From Phaffia rhodozyma (taxonomy: Eukaryota > Basidiomycota > Tremellomycetes > Cystofilobasidiales > Mrakiaceae): a DNA stretch of 64,000 bases. The translations under genes and the position numbers were made by a program. Shown one piece after another: positions 25,221 to 37,352 of this stretch (its first letter is position 1; each line of letters opens with the position of its first letter). The notes beneath the pieces were generated by a model. The model worked only from the letters and a program-made list of their open reading frames with translations. It did not search any database and was not told the DNA's origin. The DNA is taken from contig JACGZH010000005.1 in the NCBI GenBank assembly GCA_014706385.1, forward strand, positions 186,001 to 250,000, in the 5' to 3' direction.

Positions 25221-26215
25221 ATACGGTCACTTTTATCAATCGATTCCTTGTTCTATTCTTTCTGCTCTTGTCTAACTCTCGGGTTGCAGTATAAAGAACA
25301 AGTGTCGAATGATTCAAGACGGAAGGAATAAGAGAAATGAAGGTTGTATCAATGGTCTAACCGGATTGATGTTTATGATGAAAGGAAGTATGACATTGTC
25401 TTTGGGCTCCGAACTAAACATGTGTGTTGACCGGGTCTGTGGCAGTTTAGCTCGACACAGGAGGTTATAAGAACGGAGAGAGAGCATATAGACTTGCTGA
25501 GGAAAGCGAACATCAACGTCTTGCTTCTCTTTTGCTGTGTTCTGGTAACCTTGCGCTCAGCCTTGAAGATCTTCGACTATTGTATTCTCATCAACAGACG
25601 TCCGAAATGATAAACCCTTGTGTCCATTGGATGTATGTTTGATCTGTTCCTCTTCCTTATTCTCTCAAGTTGAGGCAAATATCACTGTGCGCTCCCTTCC
25701 AATCCGGTTATAAACTGTGTATTCGACGGCAATAGATACACGTGACTTTGCGCAGTCGTAAATGATGTCATCATCACTTGCACATTGCCCCCGACTGCGC
25801 AAGAGATCAATCCTCTTTGGTGCCTGATCAACTTTCCCCGAATCTCTCAGAAAAAGCCAGTTGGACCATGGATGAAAGGACTGACAGACACTCGGGTGTA
25901 TGTTATCGCAGATGCAAACATCTCCATTCAAAGATCTTGATTATTGCCTCCGCTATGAGAGAGCTGAAGTAAATTCAATAGTAGAAGAGCGTCTTATTTA
26001 AGATGGTGAAAGAAGATGATGATGATGACGGCAGCGGAGGGAATAGGCTGGTAGATGACTATACTTTGCCCGGTCGGCTGTCTGTTGGCTATATATAAAG
26101 ATACGCTGTTTCTTCCGATTTTTTCTCCTTCACTCGTTCTTCTTTCTTGATTTGAATCCCCATCTCTCGCATCCATCTCTCAATCAACCCCCTCAGCTAA
26201 ACAAATCAAAGAAAA
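25221..26215. promoter_or_regulatory. Divergent promoter region, SLH1 / glutamate decarboxylase
   Basis: About 995 bases between divergent starts. It contains CACGTG at 25739-25744 and a TATA box near the GAD start. Small frames in the middle have no gene-like structure. The width suggests more regulatory content than the other spacers, or a long 5' leader. Confidence 0.5.
26092..26099 (+). promoter_or_regulatory. TATA box of glutamate decarboxylase
   Basis: TATATAAA at 26092-26099, 117 bases before the GAD start codon at 26216, is followed by a CT-rich stretch typical of a fungal transcription start region. It is the clearest TATA box I noticed in the window and suggests regulated rather than constitutive expression. 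The assignment is by sequence and position only. Confidence 0.5.
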
Positions 26216-28603
26216 ATGGGACTATTGGGTCAAGTCAGGTCAGACGAATCCGTGAACCACAAGCAGGAGAAGGTTAGGCCCTCGACGTTGTTCGACTTTC
26301 ATTCTTAGATCTCTCTGGCTGATAGATCTTTTACACAGAAGGAGCCCAAGTACGATGAACAGCTCATCTACGGATCCAAGTTTACCTCGGTAGACATCCC
26401 TCAGTGGGAAATGCCCGAAGAGTCGATGCCCGCCGGTCCGTTCTATTATCATTCCTAGCCCATCAGAAGAATGAGAACGTTCGATGTTGACCATCGGATT
26501 TATGCCCTTTCTATTTATAAATTCTTGCATCTTCTTTTGCGTGTACCTCCAGACACCGCATACAGTCTGATCAGAGACGAGCTCGAACTGGATGGAACCC
26601 CTTCCCTCAACCTAGCCTCGTTTGTGTCGACTTCGATGGAAGACCAGGCGATGAGACTGATGACCGAACAGCTCGGAAAGAACATGATTGATTATCAAGA
26701 GTACCCCTCGACCGTCGAGTTGGTTAGTGTGAACCTTTTACTTTCTCATGTTCTCTTTTGTCCGATTTTTGCTAAACGCATGGTGCTGCTTCCCTTGTTT
26801 ACAGCATAACCGATGCGTCAACATGATCGCCAGAATGTTTAACGCTCCCGTCGACGCCAACTCACCCGACTCAGTAGGAGTCTCGACTGTTGGTTCTTCA
26901 GAGGCTATCATCCTCGCCGTTCTCGCCATGAAGAGGAAATGGAAGGTCGCTCGGAAGGCTGCGTGAGCTTTCCTCTTATGCAATATCTCTCAGCGTATGT
27001 CTCCGAACTGATAGAGATTGTTCACTCTTCTTTGTCCTCAATCATTGTAGTGGCAAGTCCACAGAGAACCCTAACCTGGTCATGTCCTCGGCCGTTCAGG
27101 GTGAGAATTGATTTTGCTAGTCAATGTCTTGTTAAATAATCCAGTACTGACGATGATATTGAATCTGTTTTCAAAATCCGTCTAGTCTGTTGGGAGAAGG
27201 CTACTCGATACCTTGAGATCGAGGAGAAGTTTGTCAATGTGACCAAGAGTGCGCAAGCTGTTTCTTGTTTTGGTCTCGAACAATTTCTCTTTGCTAATAT
27301 TTTTCTTTCATTTTAAATCCAGCCCGATACGTCATCGACCCTAAGGAGGCTGTTTCGCTCGTTGATGAGAACACTATTGGTGTAGTCGCCATCTTGGGAA
27401 CCACCTACACTGGAGAATACGAAGATGTTGCTGAGCTTGCTCGACTGTTGGACGAAAAGGAGAAGGAGACCGGTTTGGACGTTAAGATTCATGGTACAGA
27501 ACTTCTTCATTTCGTGCAACGTTGGTCAACCTGTCACTAATCTCAGATTGTCTGTTCTATTTCACTCATATCAGTTGATGCTGCCAGTGGAGGATTTGTC
27601 GCTCCCTTCGTTAAGCCTGACCTTGTCTGGGATTTCAGAATTCCCCGAGTTGTCTCTATCAACGTTAGTGATCTTATACTTGGCTCTCTATCCTTCTTCT
27701 CTCCTTGTTTTCGGGTCTGAAGCTTCTTCCATCTCAATCTACTCCATTAGGTCTCTGGACACAAGTACGGCCTAGTCGTAGCTGGTGTTGGATGGGCAAT
27801 CTGGAGGTCTCACGAGTACCTACCCGAGGACTTGGTCTTCCACGTCGCCTACCTTGGAGCCGATCAAGCATCCTTCACGCTCAATTTCTCCAAGAGCGCT
27901 GTACAAATCCTGGCGCAATACTGTTCGTTTCCTTTTTCTTTTTCTTTTTTGCTCTGAGTGACATTGTCTTCGTATGATAGACATTCATGCTCACTTGGTT
28001 TCTTATTTACACACAGATATCCTGATCAGGAATGGAAAGGAGGGTTTCCGAGCCATCATGAACAGCACCACTGTCATTGCCGACTGGTTTGCCGACAAGC
28101 TTGTTGAATCCGGCCGGTTTGACTTACTCACTCCTGGACATGGAGATTCTCTCCCTGTCGTTGCCTTCAAGTTGAAGGATGGATATCATTACGACGAATT
28201 TGCCATCGCCGATGCTCTCCGATCCCGAAACTGGATCGTGCCCGCTTACGTGATGGCTCCTGGAGCTGATAAGATGAAACTTCTTCGAGTCGTCTGTCGA
28301 TCAGACTTCTCGAAAGCCCGAGCAGAGAGACGTATGTGTTTATTCATCCAAAGCGTCCTGAAGGTCTTTCACTCGCTCATCTTTTCTAATATTCTCGTTC
28401 TCTCTCTTGGTCCAGTCATTCGAGACATCAATGCAACATGCGAGCATCTCGATACGCTCGATAAGAAGACGATCGACCAAAACATGGACAAACGATCGGC
28501 TGATCAGAAACAGGCTCATACCGATCGATCGGCCGTTCATGGAAAAGGCGACAAGGAAGATTCCTTGATGGGTAAACACGGAAAGACCCACGCCGTCTGC
28601 TAG
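26216..28603 (+). CDS. GAD1: Glutamate decarboxylase
   Basis: This PLP enzyme converts glutamate to GABA and CO2, feeding the GABA shunt in the cytosol. Exon 1 gives [19 protein letters not shown], then [20 protein letters not shown]. Conserved blocks follow in order: [74 protein letters not shown] (PLP-binding Asp) and [19 protein letters not shown] with the Schiff-base Lys in SGHKYG. Then come [20 protein letters not shown] and [20 protein letters not shown]. About nine exons. The tail KTHAVC is preceded by a His/Lys/Asp-rich segment ([19 protein letters not shown]). I do not see a clear calmodulin-binding Trp/Lys helix of the plant type there. Confidence 0.95.
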
Positions 28604-29305
28604 ACACGATATGTATCAATCTTGACCCCCCAGACATCTGTTTGATCAACTTGTATTCCTTATGTTTTCTTCTTATCTATGTCGTATGTTGTTTTGATTG
28701 AGAGAGATTTCCTTCCGTGATCAGTATCTGATACAAATGTTTTCCAGTACCTTCTATTTAGCACTATTTTCCCAATCTTGTCCTCTATCACACAAACCCA
28801 GAGAGAAGTGAAGTAAGGAGAAAGAACATGAGCAAAGGAATAGTTGGGAGAATGGCTTGACACACGGGCTGAGAACAAAGAGGCGGACGAGGACGGAACC
28901 GAATGATGATATAGACAGAAGACAACAACCAGAACTAGAAACAGAGAAAAGAACAATAGAGAGAAAGAAAGACAACGGAAGGGCAAAGATCTGCAGTGAG
29001 AGAAAAGAGATGTAACTACACAAGAGCGGTGAAGCTTTGAAAAAAGAACAAATCGCTCTAAAATTGTTGGACTTGTATTCTAGTGCTGTTTCGGTCAATA
29101 CCAAGAGAAAGAGAAAAATGATGGTCAGAACTAAGGACCTGGAAAGAAAAGGAAGACAAGTGACATAAGAGTAAAAACAACGGACCTTCATCTCTGAGAA
29201 AAAATTCGGATAAGAAGGTTCAGAACCAAAGGAAGAGAATTAGGTCGTCAATGATTTATCCCATCAGGCTATCTGACAAGCGTGAAACCAAAGTGTGAGA
29301 AGAAA
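28604..29305. other. Convergent 3' spacer, GAD1 / SDA1
   Basis: About 700 bases between two stops. The + strand is strikingly purine-rich (many aagagaaag runs) from about 28790 to 29170, which creates a long hydrophobic open frame on the - strand that I reject as a gene. It presumably holds the two 3' UTRs. Confidence 0.5.
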
Positions 29306-32300
29306 TTAAAACGCACTCTTCTGCTTCTCGATATGTTTTCGCAAGTTCTGTTGCTTCTCCCGAAGCGATTGCTTCTTCTTCATGACAACTCCTCTGGAGT
29401 GAACCGCCATCATGAGCGGCTTGTTCTTTCGTTTCTGTTGATGCCATGAAATGATCGAGAAAAGGAAAAAGCTCAATCATGTTAACGAATGTTTCTCATA
29501 CTCAGGAACAAAAAATAGAACGACATGAGAAAGAAGAAGACGTACATCCTTGTTAGTAGACGAAGTATAAGCTTCCGCCTTCTTCTTTCCTTTTGCCGAT
29601 CCGAACTTTTCTCTGCCTTCTCTACCCTCCGCAATTCTAGCCATTCGCTCCTCGTAGTTCTCCTTTGCTCGCTTTCTAGGTCCCAAGATATCTCCTTCGG
29701 ATAGGAAGACCTCATCATCTTGTGCTCCAGACGAGTTTGTCTTCTTGTTTGCTTCAAGCAAGGCAAGTTTTCGCTTCGCGGCAGATCCTCCACCGGCATT
29801 AGCGGCTTCGGTAGCAGCGGCGATTCGGAGAGTATTGAGCAAAGCGAAATCGGCCGGAGTAAGAATCTAGCTCAGCATGAACCAAAGACCCACGACGTGG
29901 AACAAGAATCAGTTCTGCTTGGTTTGATCGCTCAAAAGGAAGGTGTAATGGAATATAAGTAAAGACAAACCTTCTGGGAAGCAAGGGCAGAAAACCTGGT
30001 CTCAGCAGGAGCAGCCAGGGACACTTTTTCCTTCTCCTCCTCCTCGTCGGCATCACTGTCCTGCATGTTCTCATTATCTTCCTCAGCCTCCTGAAGAGCA
30101 TTGAGATCCCTGGATCGCTTCTCCCGGAACGCCCGTTTCTTCTCTCGCCTAGTCTTCTCCTCTTCATCATCGTCTGAATCACTGATGTCAACCTCGTCTT
30201 CCGAATCAGACATAACGTTCTGCCATCCCCCAGAATCATCTGACTCAGCCTCAGATTCGGCCTCCCAATCATCCCAACCAGCATCGGATCCAGCTTGAGA
30301 GCCGGCTTCGTCTCCATCGCCTTCAGCAGATTGTTTTTTGAGATAATCCTCCAGAAGCTCCAAACCGTCGATTCCAGAAGGAGCCGATTTTTGGTGTCCG
30401 AACTCGGGAACCTGATCCGAGGTGAGACCCATGCTAGCAGCTTTTCCCTACAAAAACGATAACGAAGAGCAAAGAAAATGCACATAGGCGTCAGCTGACT
30501 GAGAGCTTTTGACATATCGAACCATTTAAGAAGAACAGAAGCACTTACTCTCTCCCTTCGCTTGAGCAATCCAGGGTTGACCTCTCGGAACAACTGCAAT
30601 AGACCTCGAGCGGCAGTGACAACACCCTTATCCCTACTCTTCCTGTACTCGATCAAATCACCTAACAAATCTTCCTCCATACACCACGGCTGTCTTCTGC
30701 AAATTTCTCTGATTCCGTTCAGACCAGCGGCAACGACTTCAGATCCTACTCCAGGGTGAACAAACTCGGTGGCGATCTTTCGAATGACAGGTGTAAGGAC
30801 ATCAGGAGGAGTTAAGTCGTGAACAGATTGAGCCAGCGAGACAAGGATGAGCGTGATGGAGAGCTGGTGATAGGTAAGGTATTTGATGATGTATGAATAG
30901 AAACCAAGGATGCAAAGCTTGTGGGCACCCATCACTCGACTGAGAAGCTGCATGATCAGCACCTTGTGCTCGAGCGCGTAGACCTTGTCTGAAGAGTAGA
31001 GACAAAGAAAAGAAACCTGAAGATTTAGAGCAAGAACAAAGTATTGAGAAGTAACAAGAAAATGACGAACCGTGCTTGCTCATGCCATCATAAAGTTTTT
31101 CGCCGAAACTCTGGGGATCGTTCAAGAGTTGCAAGGCTGGGAAGTTAGGGGTTACACCCGCATTGGCTGCGTTCTCCCTTCGCTTTTGACCCTTCGTCTT
31201 GACTGCCGCTCGAAGGGCTTTATCCCTAGACTTGGTCTTCTTGTTGATAATAGCCTGATGTTGAAGCTTTCGAAGATCAGGCCCTTCGTCGACTTCGTCT
31301 TCTGAGTCTTCCTCCTCGTTCTCGCTTCCGAGGAAGAAATGAATGGCGGCAGATTGGACCTTGGTGTTAGGGTGGTTGCACGCCAAAGCGACAATAGCTA
31401 CCGACTTAGGGTCATTCCTATTTGTCATGTGAAAACCCAATGAAAGGAGTATGGCGCGGTTAGTCGAGTATCTTATTCACGATCCTTAACACACAGAGCT
31501 GGACGTCGCATACCAAACGCCTTTTCGCCAAAGCTCCTTGACCAAGACGACCGCCCACATGGCCTCCCCCCCTTTTGCATCCTGCTGGATCTTCTTTCCC
31601 TTTCCTTTGACCCGGGATCCCTCGGCATCCCCACCCATACCTCTCTCAACCATTCCAAAGAGCAAAGCCTGAACCATTCGGTTCAGTTTATGGTTTTTTG
31701 TCTTGGCGTTGGCCGTTCGAATATCGGTCAGAATGGTCTTTCGAATAGACGATCGAAGCTGAGACGAAGTAAGAATAGACAAAAGCGGGAAGAGGGTTCG
31801 AAGGAGGCTGTTCCGAAGAGGTAGAAGAATGACCGTATTAGAAATTGTCCCGTTTGAATATGTGTGGTAAGCCATACAACACATGAAAGACTAACTCAAT
31901 GGATTGAATGACATCTTTGTTTCGCAACATGATCAAGTTCTGGATGATGCTCTTCCTGGTATCAGGCGAGAGCGTCGCATGGTGGTCTAATAAGAGCGAA
32001 GACAGATGACTCGGAAACTCCTTAGTTTCAGCAGGATAGCATTGGGAGACCTAGATTGTATGTTCAACAAAATCGAAAGAGTAAGAGGAAATGGCTGAGC
32101 CTGCTGAACAAGAACAGAGAAAAACTTACCTGAGCGATAAACCCAAGGACCTCTCTAAATCTGCCTCCCTCCTCATCGGGGTTTAATTCGAACAACCGTC
32201 TCATGGATTCATAGTGGTTCCTGTTGATTCGATGAAACATAAGGTCGATTAAGTGACCTGGTTTGACCCAAAGACATGAGAGACACGCGGTGTTACAATG

Positions 32301-32450
32301 GATACAACCATGTCGGCGACCGTCCACTTACCACTGAGCCAAGAACTCCTCCTTGTATCCGGCAGGATCTCTCTTGATCAAATTTTGCAACTGAGGCAAG
32401 TTCGAGGTGAGCAAAGCACCTCGACCGTTATGACGAGCCATTCCACCCAT
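29306..32450 (-). CDS. SDA1: Sda1, 60S ribosomal subunit biogenesis and export factor
   Basis: Sda1 is a nucleolar/nucleoplasmic HEAT-like protein on late pre-60S particles, also tied to G1 and actin in yeast. The start [14 protein letters not shown] / [15 protein letters not shown] is the family signature. Later exons give [39 protein letters not shown] with [17 protein letters not shown], and [20 protein letters not shown] with [15 protein letters not shown]. Then come [39 protein letters not shown], an acidic stretch around 30400-30050, and [20 protein letters not shown]. The last exon has [20 protein letters not shown] and ends EKQKSAF, a basic tail. About nine exons. A second in-frame Met (MARHNG, 32441) is an equally good start. 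Confidence 0.93.
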
Positions 32451-32935
32451 ATTTCTAGACGGATTATTCCTACGTATTTAAAAAGAACAAGGTAAGGGAT
32501 AGCGGAGGGAAGAAGGGATAGAGGCTTCTCCGGTAGGAAGTGGACTGAAAGAAATCCAAAACTTGATAGGAATGTGGCGGGATGACAATAGCTATGCAAT
32601 CACGTGTCTCGTGATTTCTATCCCCATATTCATTTCTTTATCTGATCCTGTTCGTTATTCTGTTCTCGTTGATGTAGCGATGGATAACCCCCTTTCCCAA
32701 ATGATCGAACAATCCATGTAGAATGATTCCTGGGAAGAGTCGGATATGAGGGGAACGAAAAAATTCAAAGGAAAAAGATGGGCAAGAGAAGGAAAAAAAA
32801 CGAGATGAAAAATTATAAGCCGATGCATACGAGCCAAAAAGAAGAGAAAATCTTGAATAGACAAAGTGAACAGGGAGAGAAGACTAAGAGGAAAGTCCAG
32901 ATGTTGAAGATGGTAGATGATTGCGGACAGCCATG
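32451..32935. other. Spacer between SDA1 start and RPD3 stop
   Basis: About 485 bases: SDA1 promoter plus RPD3 3' flank. It contains TCACGTG at 32600-32606, about 150 bases upstream of the SDA1 start. No gene or repeat is seen. Confidence 0.5.
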
Positions 32936-35900
32936 CTAATATCCCCAACCACCGGCCGGGACACCAGCAGCTCTACCGCTGACCTGATCACTCGAACCAC
33001 CTACTGAACCTCCACCGCTTTCGCCTCCTGTCGAGCCAGTTCCTCCGTTGAGACCTAAATATCCCGTGGCACCAGGCAAGACCCCCGAGGTTGAGAAAAA
33101 GCTTCGTTTTCTTTGGTGTCCTGGGTGGCCACTTCCTGTGCTCGGTCCTGCACCACTAAAAGTACTTCCTCCCCCCGGTACAGAACCTAAAGGGTGTCCA
33201 ATTCCAGCCCCCATCCCTCCAGAATGGCCGCTAGGACCACCCCCATTGTATGACCCTACACCTGCGCCTGTCAGATCGTATGTTGGGAGGCCCATGGCCG
33301 CTCGGTCGCCTTTGGTAGAAGGCAGGTAATAGAGTGACTTGCCACCATTCTGGCGACTTGATGATAAAGTCGAGCTCGGAGGATAGATTGAATGGGACGA
33401 TGGAAGATTTGCTGAGTGAGAATGCGTATATGAATGAGACGAAGGTTGCTGATGGGATTGATGACTCAGATGGCCTTGCTGGTAAGGATAGCTGCTACCA
33501 CTGCCACCGTTGTTGCTGACGTGATGGTGATCATGATGGTGATTGGAAGAACCGTTGTGTGCTGAAGAAGACGTCGAGGAAGAAGTACGAGAGAGATCGT
33601 GTGCCCGTCGGCTGGAACCCGATACGTTGTTCGTTCGATTTCGGGCAGACGAACCGGCGCGATCGAAATCATCCTCGTCCATATCGATACGAGACGAATC
33701 AGCATCAGATTCGTACTCGCCTGCTCGTTCCATCTCTCGATTGGCCTCGTGAATTTGACGTAAACGCTCTAATTCGGAGATCAATCAAACACCAACATCC
33801 ATTAATACTCGTTTTGTTCACGATCACTCTTCCTGAGATGCTTAGAAAACTCACGATTAATCTGCCCGTCGATATCACTCTCGTCACCTGAATCACCATC
33901 GTCCTCGCCCACAATCCCAATCGCCTTGCCAACCGACATTCTAGGAACTTCGTGCATGCCTGAACTCGGCGCGAACGGCATGTTTCGAAGAGTGTCTATC
34001 ACTCTCGATCTAATCGTGTGATTTAGACGAGAGAAAATCCAACATCATCAGTTTTCCACTTAAATGCAAACAGATAGATTGAGAGACAAGGGAGCCCTCA
34101 CTTGATGTTATCAAGATACTCTCTAGAGTTCTGGTTTTCCATATTGTTATCCAGAACTTCTAGCTTGTATCTCGGACCATAGTACTCCAAACTGTTTACA
34201 CAAAGGAAGGCATGGTTACAGACTATCAAAAAATCCGAATCCTGTATACAACACGAATCTGGTTGCTGAAGGTCAGAAACTAGACTCACTAATCATTGAA
34301 GGGCAGATTCTCATCGAGCTCTTTCCCAAGGATTACACCGGTCTCATACGTCCATGTCCGGGCAACGTTCTATTGAAATCAATCACATATCAAAATTCCA
34401 ATATTCAACCCAACTCTCTTTTCACTTCTTGATTCAACAGAGAAGTAAAGAAAAGAGAGAACTTACTTTGGTGGTATAACCACCTCCACCGACCAGCATT
34501 AAAGGAACTCCGAATGTTGACAAAAATTTGACACAATTCGCGTGGCCTGTGGGGAAACAAGAGAACATCAGGATATGCTCCGACGGTATCCGATATTCAT
34601 ACATAAGGAAATGTAGAATGAGAAGAAGAGATGAAGAAACCTTTCATAGACAGGTTGAATCCTCCTAACTTGTCACCTGCTAAACTATCCGCTCCACATT
34701 GAAGGATGACCGCTCCTGGACGGTACCATTCCATGATATGTTGTATCACCTATTAAATTGTCGAAACCGAATACCATCGCCAGTAGCGGCATCGACAAAC
34801 ACACCAAGCAATTAAGAAATTGTTAGAAAGAAATGACGACACGAGACGACGTGGGACGTACAGGCTCGAATATGCTCTGATAGGCTTCATCTGTGATACC
34901 TCCTCGGAGCGGAATATTAACTGCGTAGTTCTTTCCTCTAGCTAATCCGATATCCTGCGGTTCAAAAATCCAAACAAAAGGAAGGCTCCGAGATGTCAGA
35001 GGTAAACATAAGAGAGGAGAAGGAAGAGAACGAAACATACGCGAACGTCACCTGTTCCAGGGAAGAAGTCTCCAAATTGATGAAAACTACAGGTCATGAC
35101 CCTATCGGTGGAGTAGAATGCCTCTTCGACGCCGTCTCCATGATGCACATCGATATCGATGTACAACACTCGAGGATGATATCTATATTATAATTGATAT
35201 CATAGATTCACCAAATCGAGATTAATCTCCATTGGTTCAAATATAGAGAAGAAAAAAAACAAACCTCAGGAGCTCAAGGATGGCGAGCACAATATCGTTT
35301 ACATAACAGAACCCAGAGGCCTCTCTCTTTTTCGCATGATGAAGACCTCCCGCCCAATTGATGCACGTCTCGGCCGCTCCGGAGTTTAATCGTTGGGCTC
35401 CCCCTATTCGGTTCATTATATGAACAGCAGAAGAGAAAATGTGAGTCTCATGGGGTAGAAAGATAGAAGAAAGGACGAAGGTGATGGACGAACCGATGGA
35501 TCCTCCAGCAGAGATCGTGCAAAACTCGTAGAGACCTTCGAACGCAGGACAATCCTCTCCTACAATGACTATCAGAACAAAAGTGTTGGATCTATGTCAT
35601 CTGCTGACTCTACAATCAAGCACACAAGGTGTTAGGCTCATCTGAGGAAAGAATTAGAACATACACCGACTTCCGGAAGCGGTAAGCTCCTCAACCGTTT
35701 CTGGGGTTACCCTTTCGAGGAAATCGATATACTCGTCGGTATGAAATCTAGTAAGCTGTTCGTGAGTCGCTCGAGTTGGTCTCTATTCAAGTTCCAATGT
35801 ACAGCGATATCGATGATAGTCATAAGATGGTAGAAGCCGATACGATGCACCGTAAGAATCATAATACCAATCGAGCATATGGATTAGATCGTCAGAAGAC

Positions 35901-36926
35901 CAGAACCACGTAGAGACAATGGTCAACACGTATTCGGGTGACTGTGATGTACGCCCGAACAGGCTTAGACGTACGAAGACATCCATGTGTTGGAGCAGGC
36001 CGTAGTTGATGAGCAGGTTATGGGTCATCCGCATTCGATGAGGCTTCATCACGTGCCCGAGTCCATAGTTGAAGTTTCCGACGTCGTCTGTTTGAAAACC
36101 AACTAGGATATTAGATTCCAGAGTTTCGATATATGGATACGATCGTGGATATGTTTTATGATATGATGAATGGGATAGGCAATGCGCATAGAGGCGATTG
36201 CTCTTCGTTGAGGATAGAACAGGCAGGAGAAGAGTATATACGATGTGAGAGATGAATCAAAATGTGTCTCCACTGCTCTCCCTCGTTCTGATCTGAGGAT
36301 CAATCAACCAAAGCCAACGGACCACTCCAATATCATTCCTTAATGATATGCTTCATAGCGCGCCAGTATCAAAGAAGCCTGACCCGCTCAAGCAGACGTT
36401 CAGGAAGCCTCTTGAGGATCCAGTCCATCGCTGCTCTTTCTGAACGCTGACTCGTTGATCGGACGCGAGCGGGCATCAAACGAGCAGATTTTGAGCGAAG
36501 CGCATTGATGCGCTTCGCTCTTGACTACTTTGTAAAACTCCCAATCTTGATCTCTTATGATGCTCTGTATGGAGCAGAGAACAAGAAGCGACACATAGAA
36601 AGAGAACAGAACGATAGGGACGTACGGTCGTAGAAACTAAGGGTACAGATCAGCCCGCACCAAGAGATGGACCCAGCGAGGAAGACGCGCGCAGATGGAA
36701 TGATGGACATTCGTATAACGAACAAGAGAGATAGCAGATCAGCCTTTTTCATCCACTCAATTATCCAAGAGGATGTAAAGGGGAGGAGAAGAAGAAAAGG
36801 GAAAGAGGCAGAGAAGAGAGAAAGGGAAAAAACGAACTATGCGACCTTTCGATTATTCGTCCGGGGCGTGTCGACCGCCTCTGGATCGGCATACTGTGGA
36901 GCAATCTGATCAATGTTGGGATCCAT
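32936..36926 (-). CDS. RPD3: Class I histone deacetylase, Rpd3 type, with long disordered tail
   Basis: This is a zinc-dependent lysine deacetylase, the catalytic subunit of Rpd3L/S-type corepressors. Exon 1 (36926-36838) gives [19 protein letters not shown] up to NNRKVA. An 11-nt micro-exon (36626-36636) supplies the FYD core, and the next exon from 36087 reads [19 protein letters not shown]. Later blocks: [60 protein letters not shown] (active-site His pair), [18 protein letters not shown] (zinc Asp/His), [39 protein letters not shown] and [19 protein letters not shown]. The catalytic domain ends near [12 protein letters not shown] Ser/His/Gly-rich tail of about 300 residues follows, ending PAGGWGY. 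Two deviations are visible: HD for the usual GD after YFYD, and Val for Pro in GH(P)MKPHR. Confidence 0.94.
36493..36520. repeat. Inverted repeat in RPD3 intron, 13-bp perfect arms
   Basis: GAGCGAAGCGCAT at 36493-36505, a 2-base spacer, and its exact reverse complement at 36508-36520. It lies in the unusually long RPD3 intron (36088-36625, 538 nt) just downstream of the 11-nt micro-exon. Transcribed, it would form a tight GC-rich hairpin. Confidence 0.7.
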
Positions 36927-37352
36927 TAGAGCAGCGGAGAAATATGTAAGCGCGCGCGCGCAGAGAAGAGGGATGGAGGATGGAAGGAAGAGGAGAGGAG
37001 AGGGGAGGAGGGGAGGATGGATGGTGTTCAGAAGAGGAGAAGGACGGATGGACAGGCACACAGGGGAAGGAGGGGCGAACCAGGGCACGACGGGTGCTTA
37101 GAAGGAAGTGTAACCGTGTTATCTCGGCCAAAGTCATGTGATAGCACCGCTTATGATTTCGTTCCTTGCGTAATCCTTTTAGAGACCAACGCGTAGCCCA
37201 AAACGCGTCACCTTCGAGGTGTTTCCGGGCGACGGGGCGACGTGACTGATTTCTATCGTACAAGATCACCTTCTTCCTCTTACCCTCTCTCTTTGCTTGT
37301 TGTGTTTTCCTCTTCGTTCCGTACACCTGGACAGACAGGTCTGGAGAATAAG
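36927..37352. promoter_or_regulatory. Divergent promoter, RPD3 / SIN Cdc14
   Basis: 426 bases between divergent start codons. The half next to RPD3 is purine-rich on the + strand with a short GCGC run at 36952-36961; the half next to the Cdc14 gene has the MCB pair. It is the only spacer in the window with clustered MCB sites. Confidence 0.5.
37189..37209. promoter_or_regulatory. Pair of MCB elements in the RPD3/Cdc14 promoter
   Basis: ACGCGT at 37189-37194 and again at 37204-37209, 15 bp start to start, 144-164 bases before the Cdc14-type ATG and about 260-280 bases from the RPD3 ATG. Paired MCB sites at this spacing and distance are typical of MBF-controlled G1/S promoters (established for Mbp1-type factors). 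Function here is inference. Confidence 0.55.

Noticed and set aside
28754..29191. A 145-codon hydrophobic frame on the - strand between GAD1 and SDA1
   Set aside because: It is the complement of a purine-rich 3' spacer; the composition (Leu/Ser/Phe) follows from that, with no domain and no conserved spacing.
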